DNA of 64,000 nt, taken from assembly GCA_951394045.1 (NCBI GenBank), contig OX595999.1:558001-622000 (forward strand), written 5' to 3'. Made by a program: the position numbers and the translations under genes. Shown here in pieces: positions 19,442-29,980 of this stretch (positions are counted from its first letter, which is position 1; every line of letters starts with the position of its first letter). The notes under the pieces are model-generated. The model was not told the origin of the DNA, made no database searches, and saw nothing but the letters and a program-made list of their open reading frames with translations. Source of the stretch: Nitzschia sp. DOCU1 (taxonomy: Eukaryota; Bacillariophyta; Bacillariophyceae; Bacillariales; Bacillariaceae).

Positions 19442-20864
19442 TCCGCATATACTAGCTAGTGGCTGAGATATTGTATTTCTCACGGTGTGCGGACGATGAA
19501 GAGTATTGATGGCCAGAGTCTTGGGATTCCTTTGAATCGATGCTGCTTCCTTTGACGTGTCATGGCATAGTGAAAGATGTGCCGCTAAATATCCCCCGCA
19601 ATGGAAGAAAAGTGATAGTTTTTCCCCTTCGAAAAGGGGACATAGGGATATTCTTCGTGAACATATATGCCCCTCTACCTTTCGAGAGATAACGAGGCCT
19701 TCTTCTCTGTCTACGCGATCTTCGGAGATGATGGATTTGCTCATGACATCACTCGGGAACGGCCGGAAATGCAGAGTACGACGTACAGTAGTGTGTGCTG
19801 GAATATTTATTTATGGCAAAATAGCTTGAGAATAGCCACGAGGGTCTCTGTCTCATTTCAGCCGAAGACTGACTTGACTCGAGACATGCCGACATCATTT
19901 CTACACATCGTTTCTCAACAGCTGCAGTGGTGGGCTCTTTCTGATGCTGCGTAGTAACACTAGAACATGCAATTGGTGCTGCTCCCCCCCCTGCTACTGA
20001 AACAGAACCGGCGCTGCTGAAGGACAGCAACAAGAAGAAGAACAAGAAGAACAAACTTTTGCTGGTGGTGCTGCTGCTCGTCCTGCCGCCGCCACCACCA
20101 CGACAGCACCAGCAGGAACAAGAAGAGGACGAGCAGCAGCCCCAGAACTGGCAGCGAGTACTACTACCACAACCACAATGGTGCCACGCAGCGTTGTCCT
20201 TTTCGACAGTCAGTCTTCATGACCGTTAGCAACTTGTCGACGACAAAAGCCATACCCGCTCAGGCAGCTATCATTCTTGTTCTACCTTACAACATCAGTC
20301 GTGCAGTAAAACTGTCGGCGCCGCGTGCTCGGTCAGACTTGGACCTCGCGGCAGGCTACGTGGTCACCGTACTGGAATTCCGTAGCAATTCCGAGTGCGT
20401 CTTGCTTCACACACAAAAGCAAGAAACGCAACGTGGTGAAATCGCGATCAGCCTCACAAAGAAAACAGCTCTTCTCGATTGTCGTCCCTTCTATTCTTCG
20501 CTGGTTCCTGGATCTTCCAAACCCGGAGAGGACCCAGGCCTGCCACAATAGAACAAACAAGAATAACCAACATGCTTTACACACAAGTTCGCAGTTGACC
20601 AAGCTTCCGTTGAGTTCTTTTGTCATCGATCCTGGGACTTGATCTACACTTCCGCGTCATCGGCCCTCCAGACGCGATCAGTCGGCATAAACCCTTATGC
20701 CAAGACATGACTCGGAGACGGGTCTCACACAAACTCATCGTTCCCTTGTGTCATTTGATCACAAAACTTCTTTCAAAGTCTTTTGGCTTCAACGACATCA
20801 CAAGAGGCTACACTCCGCCCGCCTTTAAGATCCAAAGAAGCTACTTTCAAAACTGTTCATTACA
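19442..20864. other. Spacer with low-complexity tract
   Basis: About 1.4 kb between HKR3 and the LGDHP-motif protein. An open frame continues about 100 codons upstream of the HKR3 ATG without homology to the other copies. At 19980-20180 there is a GAA/CAG/CCN low-complexity tract, open in several frames, which I do not regard as a gene. An open frame of 110 codons at 20219-20551 (plus) has no recognisable features. Confidence 0.4.
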
Positions 20865-21431
20865 ATGGTTCACAAAATCAACAGCAAGATGACGCCGACG
20901 CCGTTGATGTCCCCACCGGCCTCTCCCCGGCGTGTATCCGATTGCGATTTGAAAATTCCCACTTTGAACGCAACGGACTGCATCCCGGAACTAGAAACTC
21001 CTACCATGGGTTCCAAAATTCGCCGCCGGGTATCAACTGCCGCAAACGAAACCAATCACCAGCAGCCCGTCAAGAAGAAGCGACGAATCAGCTTTGATCG
21101 TATCGAGATCATCGAATTGCCTATTGTGTTGGGAGATCATCCCTGTGTTCAGGATGGGCCACCCGTCTCCGTTTGCTGGATCCCCCAGTTGCGAATATCG
21201 GGTAGCTTGGATCGATTTGAACAAGCTCGTGAACCAACTCGTCGTCGATTTCCCGTTCGCATCTCCGCCAAGGTTCGCCGAGCGCTGTTGGCAAAACATG
21301 GATTTAGTCAATGCGAGATGGATCTAGCCACGATTGAAGCCAAAAAGGTCAAGTTGGAACGTTACTTTTCATGGTTGACACCGCCGGGTGCACGACTTGT
21401 GATTCCCGATGCAGCGGCAGTCGACGGATGA
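20865..21431 (+). CDS. Small nuclear-type protein with LGDHP..GPP motif
   Basis: 188 residues from an ATG. A Pro/Ser/Thr-rich N terminus is followed by a strongly basic stretch VKKKRRISF, which could be a nuclear localisation signal. Then comes the block IEIIELPIVLGDHPCVQDGPPVSV. I recall this pattern (charged residues, then ELPxxLGDxPxVxxGPPxx) from many small uncharacterised diatom proteins; function is not known to me. The C-terminal half has a basic helix-like segment EPTRRRFPVRISAKVRRALL, and an ERYFSWLTPP motif near the end. No membrane segment is seen. Single exon; it converges with the coiled-coil gene at 21720. Confidence 0.75.
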   Translation: MVHKINSKMTPTPLMSPPASPRRVSDCDLKIPTLNATDCIPELETPTMGSKIRRRVSTAANETNHQQPVKKKRRISFDRIEIIELPIVLGDHPCVQDGPPVSVCWIPQLRISGSLDRFEQAREPTRRRFPVRISAKVRRALLAKHGFSQCEMDLATIEAKKVKLERYFSWLTPPGARLVIPDAAAVDG

Positions 21432-21719
21432 AGTGGTTCTTTTTACAGCCCAAGCATCTACCAAGAGAAATAAACTTACGAGTAATGGAGCGTTCAAACG
21501 TGAAGAAAGTGGCCTATGAGCATGCTACACGGCAAATGCACTCGAAGCTTGGCAAATAGTCACTCAGGACGCCACGCTGCCGCTACTACCAACCCAGCCA
21601 TTGCCGTACCAACCAACCAAAAAGGAAATAATGCCCAAGAGCAAAACAAATAGTTCTAATTAGTTGAACGTGCATCCACTACCTCTAGTTATTCGTCAGG
21701 CCAAGTGCACACCGGCATT

Positions 21720-24632
21720 TCAATCATCGCTGAGCTGGGCAGTCGATACCGTCGAGTCGGATCGGAGTTTCAACATGGCTGCTTCGAGCTCCAGCACACG
21801 ACGCTGGCTTGCTAGCAACTGCGCTTTGGCTTCTCGTAGTTCGGCATCCTTTCTTTGTAGCAGCTCGTCATTGCTGGCTCTTGGCGACGTACTAGGACTA
21901 CTGATATCACGCAGTCGTCCCCTCAGTTCTTCAATTTCTGTACCCTTGGTCCAAGAATGATCCAGATCTTGAAGCGCCTTGCGTTGAGAGATCAAGACTT
22001 GTTTGACTTGATTCTGAAGACTGCGAATCGCTGGAGCTGTTGTGGCGAGCTGGCGGCGTGCCTTGACGAGTTCCTCGGCGTAAATTTCATGATTGACCTT
22101 GAAGTCAACCTCCAAATCTTCCACTTCGACAGCTACAAAAGCGAGTTCGGTCAACTGCACTTCGAGCCTTTCAATTTCCACCATTCGCTTTTCTTGTCGT
22201 CTGAAAATGTCCCTCATTTCCTTTTCAAATGCCTTTCGTTGTTGCGAGAGTCGCTGCTGCCATTCTTCTGGAGGTATTTTTGTGTCTTCTTCTAAGAGCT
22301 CGTATTGCAGCTTCAAATCTTCTAACTGCTCTAGAGTCTCTGCTTGTTTGGCTAGAGCCGCCAGTTTAGTCTTGGCCATGGCTTTTTGCTCCTTTTGTTG
22401 ACGCGAATGAAGCTGGGCCATGCGCTGTAACACCTGCACCGCTTTGGCTTGGACGCGTTCGTGTTCTTCAGGGGGTGCATGCGGCGACAAGGCCTCCAAC
22501 TCCTCAAGAACCTCATTAGCTTCATCGGGAGTGACAGCCATTTCCTCTAGGTGATTGTATTTACGCCTCCACTTTTGCAGCTCGGAATTTTGACGTTCCA
22601 CTTGATGCTGATAGGCGTCCAGCTGACCAGATAGATCCACCAACTGCTGGGCGTGCTTATTCTTGAACGTTTCTAATTCAAGCATATGCAACGTTTTTGC
22701 AGTTTTGAGACGCCGTTGCAATTCTTCCTGAGTTGCACCATCCAATGGTCGTGATGGCGAACTCTGATTGGAGGAATAATCAAAGGACGTAGTTGGTGTT
22801 TGTCCAAGCAGCGCATCGGTTCCAATCAAGCTACTGGTAGAGTTGGCACTTCGATGGGCTCGAAGCTGTTCTTGCAAAGCGTCGAATTGGGCTCTCGTTT
22901 GCTCGGACGAATCTTCGACTTTTTTCATGAGTTTGGCAATCATGCGTTGTAACTTTTTTCGTTCTTCGCCTGCATTCACAGTACTCGCTGCCGTGGTGGA
23001 ATTTTGCGGTAGTTCTTGGGAAGACTTTTGGTAATGCTTGGGAATTTCTGGACGAGCCGTGGCTGCCTTGGCGATTTCTGTGCGAAGATGGCGTTCTTCG
23101 GGTGTCTGCTCCTCGAGATCATAGTCTCGAGCGACCGAAGCCACCGCTTGAAAAGCCGCATCGGCGCGACTTGGCTTGGTTTTGGATGGCTTGCTGCTGC
23201 TGGGTTTGGAAGGATCCTTGAATGTCACTGTAGCGTTGTTGGAAATATCCTTGGGTGTAGCACGGGGCCTAGTAGTAGAAGAATGCGCTGGCTGCTGTCG
23301 TTGCGGTTGTGAAAAAGGCTGCTCCCCTCTCGAAGGCTGTCCTGGTGCTGTGGAATACTCGTTCTTAAGAGAGGTAGCAGTATGTTGTCCTTCACTGTGA
23401 GCAACGCCGCTTATTAGGCTTTCCACGTGATCCCCAGGTTCGTCAGCCATCAGTGGACGTTGTATGGTCGGATTACTAGAGTCATGATTGCCACTGCTTC
23501 TTGCTGTTTCTGCTTCCAACGCCGACGCTTCCTCCACTTCCAGTACATGTGCTTGCATTTCTAGCAATTGCATTTGAAATTCCTTCATCATTTGGTCATG
23601 AGTTCTTTGCAAGGTTTCATATCGCGTCTTGTACATTTCTAGCAATTGATGATCCGACATGGTTTTGGTTTTGCGTACAGGCGTTGGAACATGGTCTTGT
23701 TGCACATCATCCTCGTCCTCGTCGTCGAAATCGTCCCCGTCTTGATAGTCACTGTGTTGTTCTACATTATTATCATCGTCACTCACGGAAGGACGACGTT
23801 GAATAGTCGATGAGTCCACGTTTTGTTGCTTGTTACTGTTGGATCTGACAATGGGTGTTGTACGACTTTTGCTCGTGGAAATCTTGATGGGAGATGTTCG
23901 GTGCCACAATTCCTTGTCGACTCGATGATCCACATCCTCGGATTTTACACCTTCCAAACCTGGCAACAAAATGTCGGCAATGTGCATATTTAGTTCTTCA
24001 CAAAGAGACTGGGAAGTTGTAGTAGACGTATCCTGGTTGGAAGCACTACGCGGATAATTCGTTTTGGGGGGAGATTTCGGGGGTTGTCGTTCCGTGGCTT
24101 CTGAATCCTGGCTGTGGTTTCGTTGGTGTTTCTTCTTTTTGTCGCTGCTGCTGCTTTTCTTCTTGCTCCTCTTGTGATCGAGCACTTGATCTCGATAAAC
24201 CTTGGCCATTTCCAATTCCTTTTCAAGCCTAATTAGTTCTAATTTCATTTCGGCCACTTTGCGGATCGACTGCAAAATCGTCTTGCCTCGCAGGCTCGTA
24301 CTTTTGATGGGTTTCCCCAGAATGATACGTGCTAGACGATAGGCATCCCACAGTTGAATTCGCAACTCGACTTCATTCAGTTGTGAAGGATGTTTGTGAC
24401 GTTGTCTTCGTTTGGTAGCACCCGTGAATGCTGTGGACAGTGTATCATTATCTCCCCATTTTGTCGTTAACGTATCGGCTCCCATGCTGCTGGATGCCAC
24501 GGTGCTCGTGTTGCCCCAACCATCGTCCGATAGTTCTTCTTCATCGGTTACATCGGGGGGATCGAAAATGGAACGGGGAGGAGGATTCACGTCGGGATCA
24601 TTCGTGTAACCCTCTCTTGTGATAATCACCAT
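21720..24632 (-). CDS. Large coiled-coil protein with WDAxxLARxILG block
   Basis: 970 residues from the first ATG (MVIITREG; the frame upstream starts at TTG). The N-terminal 80 residues are acidic and disordered. A conserved-looking block follows: LRIQLWDAYRLARIILGKP and about 40 further helical residues. Disordered Ser/Lys/Gln-rich stretches with acidic patches (DFDDEDEDD) come next. The C-terminal half (about 560-950) is almost continuous coiled coil, rich in Gln, Glu, Leu, Lys and Arg. There is no motor, kinase or enzyme motif. The same block occurs in the coiled-coil protein at 51402-53024, so the two belong to one family. A structural or scaffold role is likely, but this is inference from composition. 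Confidence 0.85.
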   Translation of the reverse strand: MVIITREGYTNDPDVNPPPRSIFDPPDVTDEEELSDDGWGNTSTVASSSMGADTLTTKWGDNDTLSTAFTGATKRRQRHKHPSQLNEVELRIQLWDAYRLARIILGKPIKSTSLRGKTILQSIRKVAEMKLELIRLEKELEMAKVYRDQVLDHKRSKKKSSSSDKKKKHQRNHSQDSEATERQPPKSPPKTNYPRSASNQDTSTTTSQSLCEELNMHIADILLPGLEGVKSEDVDHRVDKELWHRTSPIKISTSKSRTTPIVRSNSNKQQNVDSSTIQRRPSVSDDDNNVEQHSDYQDGDDFDDEDEDDVQQDHVPTPVRKTKTMSDHQLLEMYKTRYETLQRTHDQMMKEFQMQLLEMQAHVLEVEEASALEAETARSSGNHDSSNPTIQRPLMADEPGDHVESLISGVAHSEGQHTATSLKNEYSTAPGQPSRGEQPFSQPQRQQPAHSSTTRPRATPKDISNNATVTFKDPSKPSSSKPSKTKPSRADAAFQAVASVARDYDLEEQTPEERHLRTEIAKAATARPEIPKHYQKSSQELPQNSTTAASTVNAGEERKKLQRMIAKLMKKVEDSSEQTRAQFDALQEQLRAHRSANSTSSLIGTDALLGQTPTTSFDYSSNQSSPSRPLDGATQEELQRRLKTAKTLHMLELETFKNKHAQQLVDLSGQLDAYQHQVERQNSELQKWRRKYNHLEEMAVTPDEANEVLEELEALSPHAPPEEHERVQAKAVQVLQRMAQLHSRQQKEQKAMAKTKLAALAKQAETLEQLEDLKLQYELLEEDTKIPPEEWQQRLSQQRKAFEKEMRDIFRRQEKRMVEIERLEVQLTELAFVAVEVEDLEVDFKVNHEIYAEELVKARRQLATTAPAIRSLQNQVKQVLISQRKALQDLDHSWTKGTEIEELRGRLRDISSPSTSPRASNDELLQRKDAELREAKAQLLASQRRVLELEAAMLKLRSDSTVSTAQLSDD

Positions 24633-25912
24633 CTTGTTAGGATTGCCAGAGAGGTACAATAAGAACCAAAATTGTGCACCACCAAAATCTGCGTTTTCTT
24701 GTTTGTTCTCTAACTTTAGAAAACTCCCAAAACGATGATAACAACGACCAGATTAACGTATCAAGACGATGCACTTGTGTGACAAATATCCCCTTTGTGA
24801 AGAGTCGGGGGCTGTCTTTTGGGTGCCTCTTGCTACTCTAGTAGATGTTAGATGGCAATGAAAGGATGTTGACTTCCCACTTCCTTCCACCATCGTCACT
24901 CAGGAGGGATGAGACCGGCCGTTGCGGGGAGTTTGTCGACCCGGCCGGCGCATTCGGGACCTTCCCGCGCCGAACCCAACGTTGCCGTTTGTGTTGAATT
25001 GGTACTAACACCAGTAGACATGCGCGGCTGTCATGATTGGTCCGTTGAATAGTCTTGTGCCAACCCAACGTATTAGCACACCCAACGAAAAATGTTTTGT
25101 ACGTAGACGACTCACTCGAACTCTAGCAAACTTGTTCCCCCCAGACTATTTACAAAGACAATGAGAGGACTACGACGATGCACACCCTGGAGTAACATCA
25201 TAAAGGACGTGTTGCTATCAAGGAATGGATGACGATGATAACGATAATTGCTGACTGAGGATGAGAGGCATCCAATGGTCAGCAAATGTTGCTGACTGTA
25301 CGACTACTGGGATTCCTTTGGAATCGTCCGAGTCGTCAAAAGGAATTTCCTCCGGGTCCGTAGACACGAATGAAACATGTCGCATGCGACACAAGAAGAA
25401 TGCCTGCGGCAAGACGAAGCCGCGGGCCATCTGCCGGCGGCCTTTCTCTATCGTCTTTGTGCGCGTCGAAAGCTCGTTTCGAACTAGGTAAGAAGCATAT
25501 GGACCCCTAATGGATTACCATAAGAATTTACATATTTAAATGATAGTAATTATGATTAATGTTGCAAAGGGGTTATGTTGTACCAGCTACAGTGGTTGTC
25601 AACCCAACCGATGATGGCCGGGAACCGATTTTTCGCCACGAGGTCCCATTTGTCAAATCGCTAAAGTTTATCGTTGTTGAAGACAAAGACCTCTTTGCAC
25701 TCACTCACCCAGAACAACTATCATTTCATAACTCACTTGTTTGCTTCCTACAAACAACCCTACAGCTTGTTGCAAGCACTCTCTGACAAGGAAGGAGTGA
25801 CTGTAGTAGCAGAGAAGTGATTGTTTTTGTTGATTTCTTTGAATCGCCACAAACTCAGTGAACCGGGAGAATTTGCTCAGGGAATTCTTATTTTACTTGA
25901 CACCCCGCAACG
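24633..25912. other. Divergent spacer, no supported gene
   Basis: About 1.3 kb between the starts of the coiled-coil gene (minus) and the RING gene (plus). Three open frames of 70-76 codons lack recognisable features. An AT-rich part at 25510-25570 may be promoter-proximal. Confidence 0.4.
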
Positions 25913-28150
25913 ATGAGCTCTGCTGCTGCTGCCACTACGGTACTCCCGCGATCTGCGTCTGCCGTGGCCGCACCCCGCATGCTGGGTGGTCATGAGGCTG
26001 AAATTATCATTCCTGGAAGTTTTGTCGTCTTGCAAGGAACGGCTGGAGATGGTGTGGCAAATACCATGAATGTTCCACCGCCTCCATTGGAATATGACAC
26101 GGACTTTTTGTTTTCAAGCGAAGACGAAGAAGATGATTTTATGGATGCCGAGTCCTCAGCTGGGTCATCCGATAATAGCGAATCCTTGTCGGTGACCATG
26201 GTGGAAACGAGCAGTAGTGCGCCCACCGCGACTACTAGAGGTACCATGATGACAACCACCACAAGAGCGCTGGCGCCCACAGTAGCCCGAAATACAGCAA
26301 CGCTAGGATCTTTAACAGGGGGTATGGTCGGTACACTACTGCCCCAGCGACGACCTGCAGCAGCAGCAGCAGCACAAACATCCTCTTCCTCCTTATCGTG
26401 TGAGGGGGCGGACTCGTTTGTGGTTGTCACGGATCATGAAGATGATGCTCAGGATGAGCCGCAGCAGCAGCAACACGAGCCATCGCGCAAGACGGCAGTG
26501 GCCAAGAAGCGATGCCCATCACAAGCAACGGCAGCAACAGCATCCACTGGCACTTGTCGCAGCAGTCCTTCCTCCTCTCGCCCTACTACTTGTCAACAGC
26601 AGCTTCCTCTTCATGCCCAAGAAGCACTCGAAGAATGGAATCAAAGCTGTCGTCAGCGAGAACAATTGAAACGAACAGAATGGCGAGAAAGTGCCGCACA
26701 AGTGTCTACATCCAATTTGGATCACATTTTTATTCGACGAGCCCAAGATTTCTGGTGGTTGACCGACCAGGGTCGGATTGCTATCCTTAGAGATCTTCCC
26801 ACCCAGTTAGGCAATGGCAAGGTCCTGAAAAGTGTCATTGGATCGTTAGCGCCAGGAAGTACGGTAGTTGCGACGGATATTGTCTATTTGGATTCCAAAA
26901 CGTTGCAACGAATCCAAGTCCCACCTGTGAGTGCCAGTGGAGGTTCGACAGTACCTCATCGCATTTATCCCCGCGCCAAACAAGGATGGATTTGTCTCGT
27001 CAAGGTCGACGGATCGTCTTCGTCGTCAGGACAACAACGAAGTGGCTATGTTACGCTTAATTTGGATGGATATCCACTATTGGCACCGGGCTTACCCTCA
27101 CTCTATACCGATCCAAATTGTTGGATTTGGAGAGTGACTTGTCCGGCAGGAGCCTTTGTACGAGAAGGCTTGGATTTGAATTCTCATCACATTGAAACTT
27201 TACCCTATGGATCCTTGGTACGAGTCACGCGACGGACCATCAATAGTCAAGGACTATGTCGATTACGTGTATCGGCTATTGTGGAAGATTACTCAACATC
27301 ACCCGTGACGACAACAACGACATCTGCCGCTGCTACGACGGCATCTTCTACTGCTTCTCCCATGAGTCGTCGACGCCCTTCTTCTTCGTCATCATCTTCG
27401 TCTCCTTCCATTCAACAACAACCTTCTTACTCCACACCACGTATTATTGATGGCTGGTGTTCGGAATTCCTCAATCCACTCTCTGGCAATCGAGGCACTG
27501 TCTTGGAACCACTCAGCTTTCCGGTACCTGCCATTTACAAGGTAACGATTCCTATTGGTGCCGTCATTCGATCCGATATTGAACTGTCGACACCCCAGCT
27601 AGGAACCTTGAGCCAAGGCTCGACGGCCAAGGTAGTCGGTCGGGCCTACTCGGAACATCCCGTGGAATGTTGTTTGGAACGTGTCCAATTAGCGGGAGGA
27701 GACGCCGGATGGATCTCTGTTCGATTGAATCGACCACCACCCCACGATGAAGTCATTGTGGAATTGGTAGACACGGACAGTACCTTTGATCCCGAAATGC
27801 CAGGACTATATCATTGGAAACAAATGCAACAACCGGATGATGATGTTCGAGAATTATCTTCGGTCGATTCAGATGCGGTGTCGAGCAACCACTCGGACAT
27901 TGCTGCTGTCAATAAGCGTTCCAGTTCCATGGGAAGTCCTCGAACAAATGTATCCAAATGCAATCCACCATCCAATAATGCATTCTGTTTGATCTGTTTG
28001 AATGAAGAACGAAATGCTACCATTGTTCATGGAGAGACGGGTCATGTCGCATGTTGTCTCATGTGTGCACGCATCTTGAAAGCACGAGGAGACAAGTGTC
28101 CCGTGTGTCGATTGCAAATTGATTTGGTCATTCAACACTTTTGGGCATGA
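25913..28150 (+). CDS. RING-finger protein with SH3b-like repeats (probable E3 ligase)
   Basis: 745 residues, single exon. The first 240 residues are low complexity (Ala, Ser, Gln, acidic patches). Residues about 265-600 hold three related beta-rich modules, each with a GAxVRxxxELxS...LxxGSxVxVxxR pattern ending in GW(I/C)S or GYV; this resembles bacterial-type SH3b domains. Poly-Ser linkers separate them. The C terminus (690-745) is a RING of the compact MDM2/IAP type: CLIC, then HGETGHVACCLMC, then CPVC, followed by LQIDLVIQHFWA. Zinc ligands C-x2-C, H, C-x2-C and C-x2-C are all present, so ubiquitin E3 activity is likely. Substrate recognition by the repeats is inference. The stop codon is the first of eight tandem TGA codons. 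Confidence 0.88.
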   Translation: MSSAAAATTVLPRSASAVAAPRMLGGHEAEIIIPGSFVVLQGTAGDGVANTMNVPPPPLEYDTDFLFSSEDEEDDFMDAESSAGSSDNSESLSVTMVETSSSAPTATTRGTMMTTTTRALAPTVARNTATLGSLTGGMVGTLLPQRRPAAAAAAQTSSSSLSCEGADSFVVVTDHEDDAQDEPQQQQHEPSRKTAVAKKRCPSQATAATASTGTCRSSPSSSRPTTCQQQLPLHAQEALEEWNQSCRQREQLKRTEWRESAAQVSTSNLDHIFIRRAQDFWWLTDQGRIAILRDLPTQLGNGKVLKSVIGSLAPGSTVVATDIVYLDSKTLQRIQVPPVSASGGSTVPHRIYPRAKQGWICLVKVDGSSSSSGQQRSGYVTLNLDGYPLLAPGLPSLYTDPNCWIWRVTCPAGAFVREGLDLNSHHIETLPYGSLVRVTRRTINSQGLCRLRVSAIVEDYSTSPVTTTTTSAAATTASSTASPMSRRRPSSSSSSSSPSIQQQPSYSTPRIIDGWCSEFLNPLSGNRGTVLEPLSFPVPAIYKVTIPIGAVIRSDIELSTPQLGTLSQGSTAKVVGRAYSEHPVECCLERVQLAGGDAGWISVRLNRPPPHDEVIVELVDTDSTFDPEMPGLYHWKQMQQPDDDVRELSSVDSDAVSSNHSDIAAVNKRSSSMGSPRTNVSKCNPPSNNAFCLICLNEERNATIVHGETGHVACCLMCARILKARGDKCPVCRLQIDLVIQHFWA

Positions 28151-28171
28151 TGATGATGATGATGATGATGA
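28148..28171 (+). repeat. (TGA)8 microsatellite forming eight consecutive stops
   Basis: Eight TGA triplets start exactly at the RING gene's stop and stay in frame, so any readthrough would meet seven more stops. Confidence 0.9.
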
Positions 28172-28636
28172 GGGGAGGAAACAAGCAAACAAGGACTCTT
28201 CCTTGTGTGTAGTATTAATTTTAGTACACTAGAACCACTCTACATATGAATGAATACGCAAGAAATCTACCTACTAACAGAGGTTGTAATCGACAACAAA
28301 TCTACGACTTAGCGGAGTGATATACCAGAGTAGAGTACAGACAGTCAGCATCAGCAGTAGTACTCTTTTCTTGCACGGATGGCCACATCCATCCAAGCAG
28401 CAGCAAAACAGAACGGCTACCTACTACCGGTATTGGTGAAACATTCTGGGACATCCTCCTCTAGCTACAGTATCTCTCTCTCTCTATCCATCGATCGTCT
28501 CTCTCTCTCTATCGATCGATCGATCGATAGAGAGAGAGAGAGAGAGCGAGAGAGGTGGCAAACTATCTACCGTACCAGGTAGTTAGCGCGTCGCTAAGAA
28601 ATCTATCGCAAGGCAAAATCTACCAGTTCGAATGGC
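28172..28636. other. Spacer upstream of HKR4 fragment, with simple repeats
   Basis: About 465 bp without a gene. It contains CTACTACCGGTA at 28421-28432, a CT/AG palindrome at 28498-28541, and TACCGTACCAGGTAG at 28568-28582. No promoter-like element is recognisable. Confidence 0.5.
28498..28541. repeat. 44-bp perfect palindrome (CT)n-ATCGAT-(AG)n
   Basis: A 13-nt TC tract, an 18-nt self-complementary ATCG repeat and a 13-nt AG tract form a perfect inverted repeat that could extrude as a cruciform or fold as an RNA hairpin. It lies about 95 bp before the HKR4 homology starts. Confidence 0.9.
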
Positions 28637-29980
28637 ACCACGAAGCTTACTCGTTTTGTCCGCCACGAAGCCAAGAATGGTTTGCTCGTGGGCATTGAAC
28701 TTATCGATGGCCTGCGAAACGTTGTCGATGACATTGAAAAAATCTTCAAAGCTCCAAGCGTTGAACCGGCGAGTACTGGTCTAGCGTCTGGTAATCAGCC
28801 ACAAGAAGAACCTTGGAAACGCATTGGAGAGCTGGACAACAACTTGCACGAAGCCTTAGACACCGTCTTGGCTGAGGCCATGGCGCGGGATGTCATTAAT
28901 GAAGTTTACCATCCAAGATATGAGAATATTGACGTTCTTTCATTGTTGCGGACAGACGGCTCCAATGGCGATCGGTTCCCTGTACGCGCCTCCCAACCAG
29001 ATTTGCCCTTTCTTCGGCTCGATCCTCAGCTACTTCGTTACATCTATCGCAATGCGCTCTCCAATGCGTGTAAGTATGGCAAGCAAGGAGAGCCAGTGGA
29101 TACATGCGTCATGTTCCACCACGACCGGAAGGAATTTGAGCTTCAAGTCATCAATGTTCCAGGCCCAGGACACGAACATCTTATGGGACTTGGGGACGTG
29201 GCCAATCATACAGTCTTCAAACAAGGCTGGCGGTTACACGAAGACTTTCAAATCAAAGACCGCTTCATATCATCTGGTGATGGAGCTTGGGTAGCACAGA
29301 AATGTGCCCGCGCCATGTGTGGTTCTTGCCGCATACAATTTGAGGATAGCCGCACAGTTTTTCAGTTCACCTGTCCTGCTGAACCACTGATGCCAGCTGC
29401 TCCAATAAACGCAGCGGATTTTGAAGTCCCTCCCGATACATTTGGCGTGGCGATTGATGATTCCAAAATCCAGAGAAAGCTGATCTCGCGCATTTTGGGG
29501 CACGTGGGGGTTGCTGAGGATTGAAGGACAGTCATTGGTGAAAATGCTTCAGACGCCGTGCAGATGGAACGCATTCTTCGGGATATTTTGGTCTCGAATC
29601 CTCATTGCAAAGTGCTTGTTTTGGTGGACGAAAATCTCGATTATGGAGAACAAGGTGGAGAGGTTATGATCTTGTCTGGTTCACGCGTCATGAAAGACAT
29701 TCTTGCATCATTAGACCAAGAAATGGAGCAGCGAGTGTTTACAATACTCCGATCTGCGAACGATTCGACTGAGGATGTCGCCACCTACTTGGAACGGACA
29801 CATGGTTTCTTTCCGAAAGCCCCAATGAACCGCGACAGAATCCGGGAAATCTTGGCGCCCTTGTGGACAGAGCGATTCTTTGATTGCGATGGTAAGCTTC
29901 TTGATGTGCCTCCCGCAAAACGACAGAAATTGTCTTGACGAGGATTGATGAGACGCGCTTCATAGTTCTTCGTCGACGGG
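28637..29980 (+). pseudogene. HKR4: partial duplicate of HKR3 exon 2
   Basis: A plus-strand copy of the kinase-receiver exon of HKR3, in opposite orientation about 11 kb away. Similarity starts 9 bp before the exon-2 splice acceptor (ACCACGAAG) and ends about 40 bp after the stop codon. Coding homology runs 28646-29938. It has FVRHEAKNG (Val of the H-box changed to Ala), the N-box RNALSNACKYG, a G1 box VPGPG without Asp, and a receiver with IDDSKIQ, VDENLDYG, RSAND and FFPKAP. There is no rhodopsin, no PAS and no in-frame ATG at the front. A TGA at 29522-29524 breaks the receiver where HKR3 has CGA. Apart from that stop the frame is intact and close to HKR3, so the duplication is recent. Probably non-functional. 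Confidence 0.88.

Noticed and set aside
17801..19744. HKR3 as two separate genes meeting at 18727/18728
   Set aside because: Both parts are in one frame with only a TGA between them, the second part has no ATG there, and together they match full-length HKR1 and HKR2.
19994..20176. Low-complexity Val/Ala/Pro frame on the minus strand
   Set aside because: Open only because of GAA/CAG/CCN simple sequence; other frames are equally open.
20219..20551. 110-codon plus-strand frame
   Set aside because: Has an ATG but no conserved block, no structural pattern and no supporting neighbour; left as spacer.
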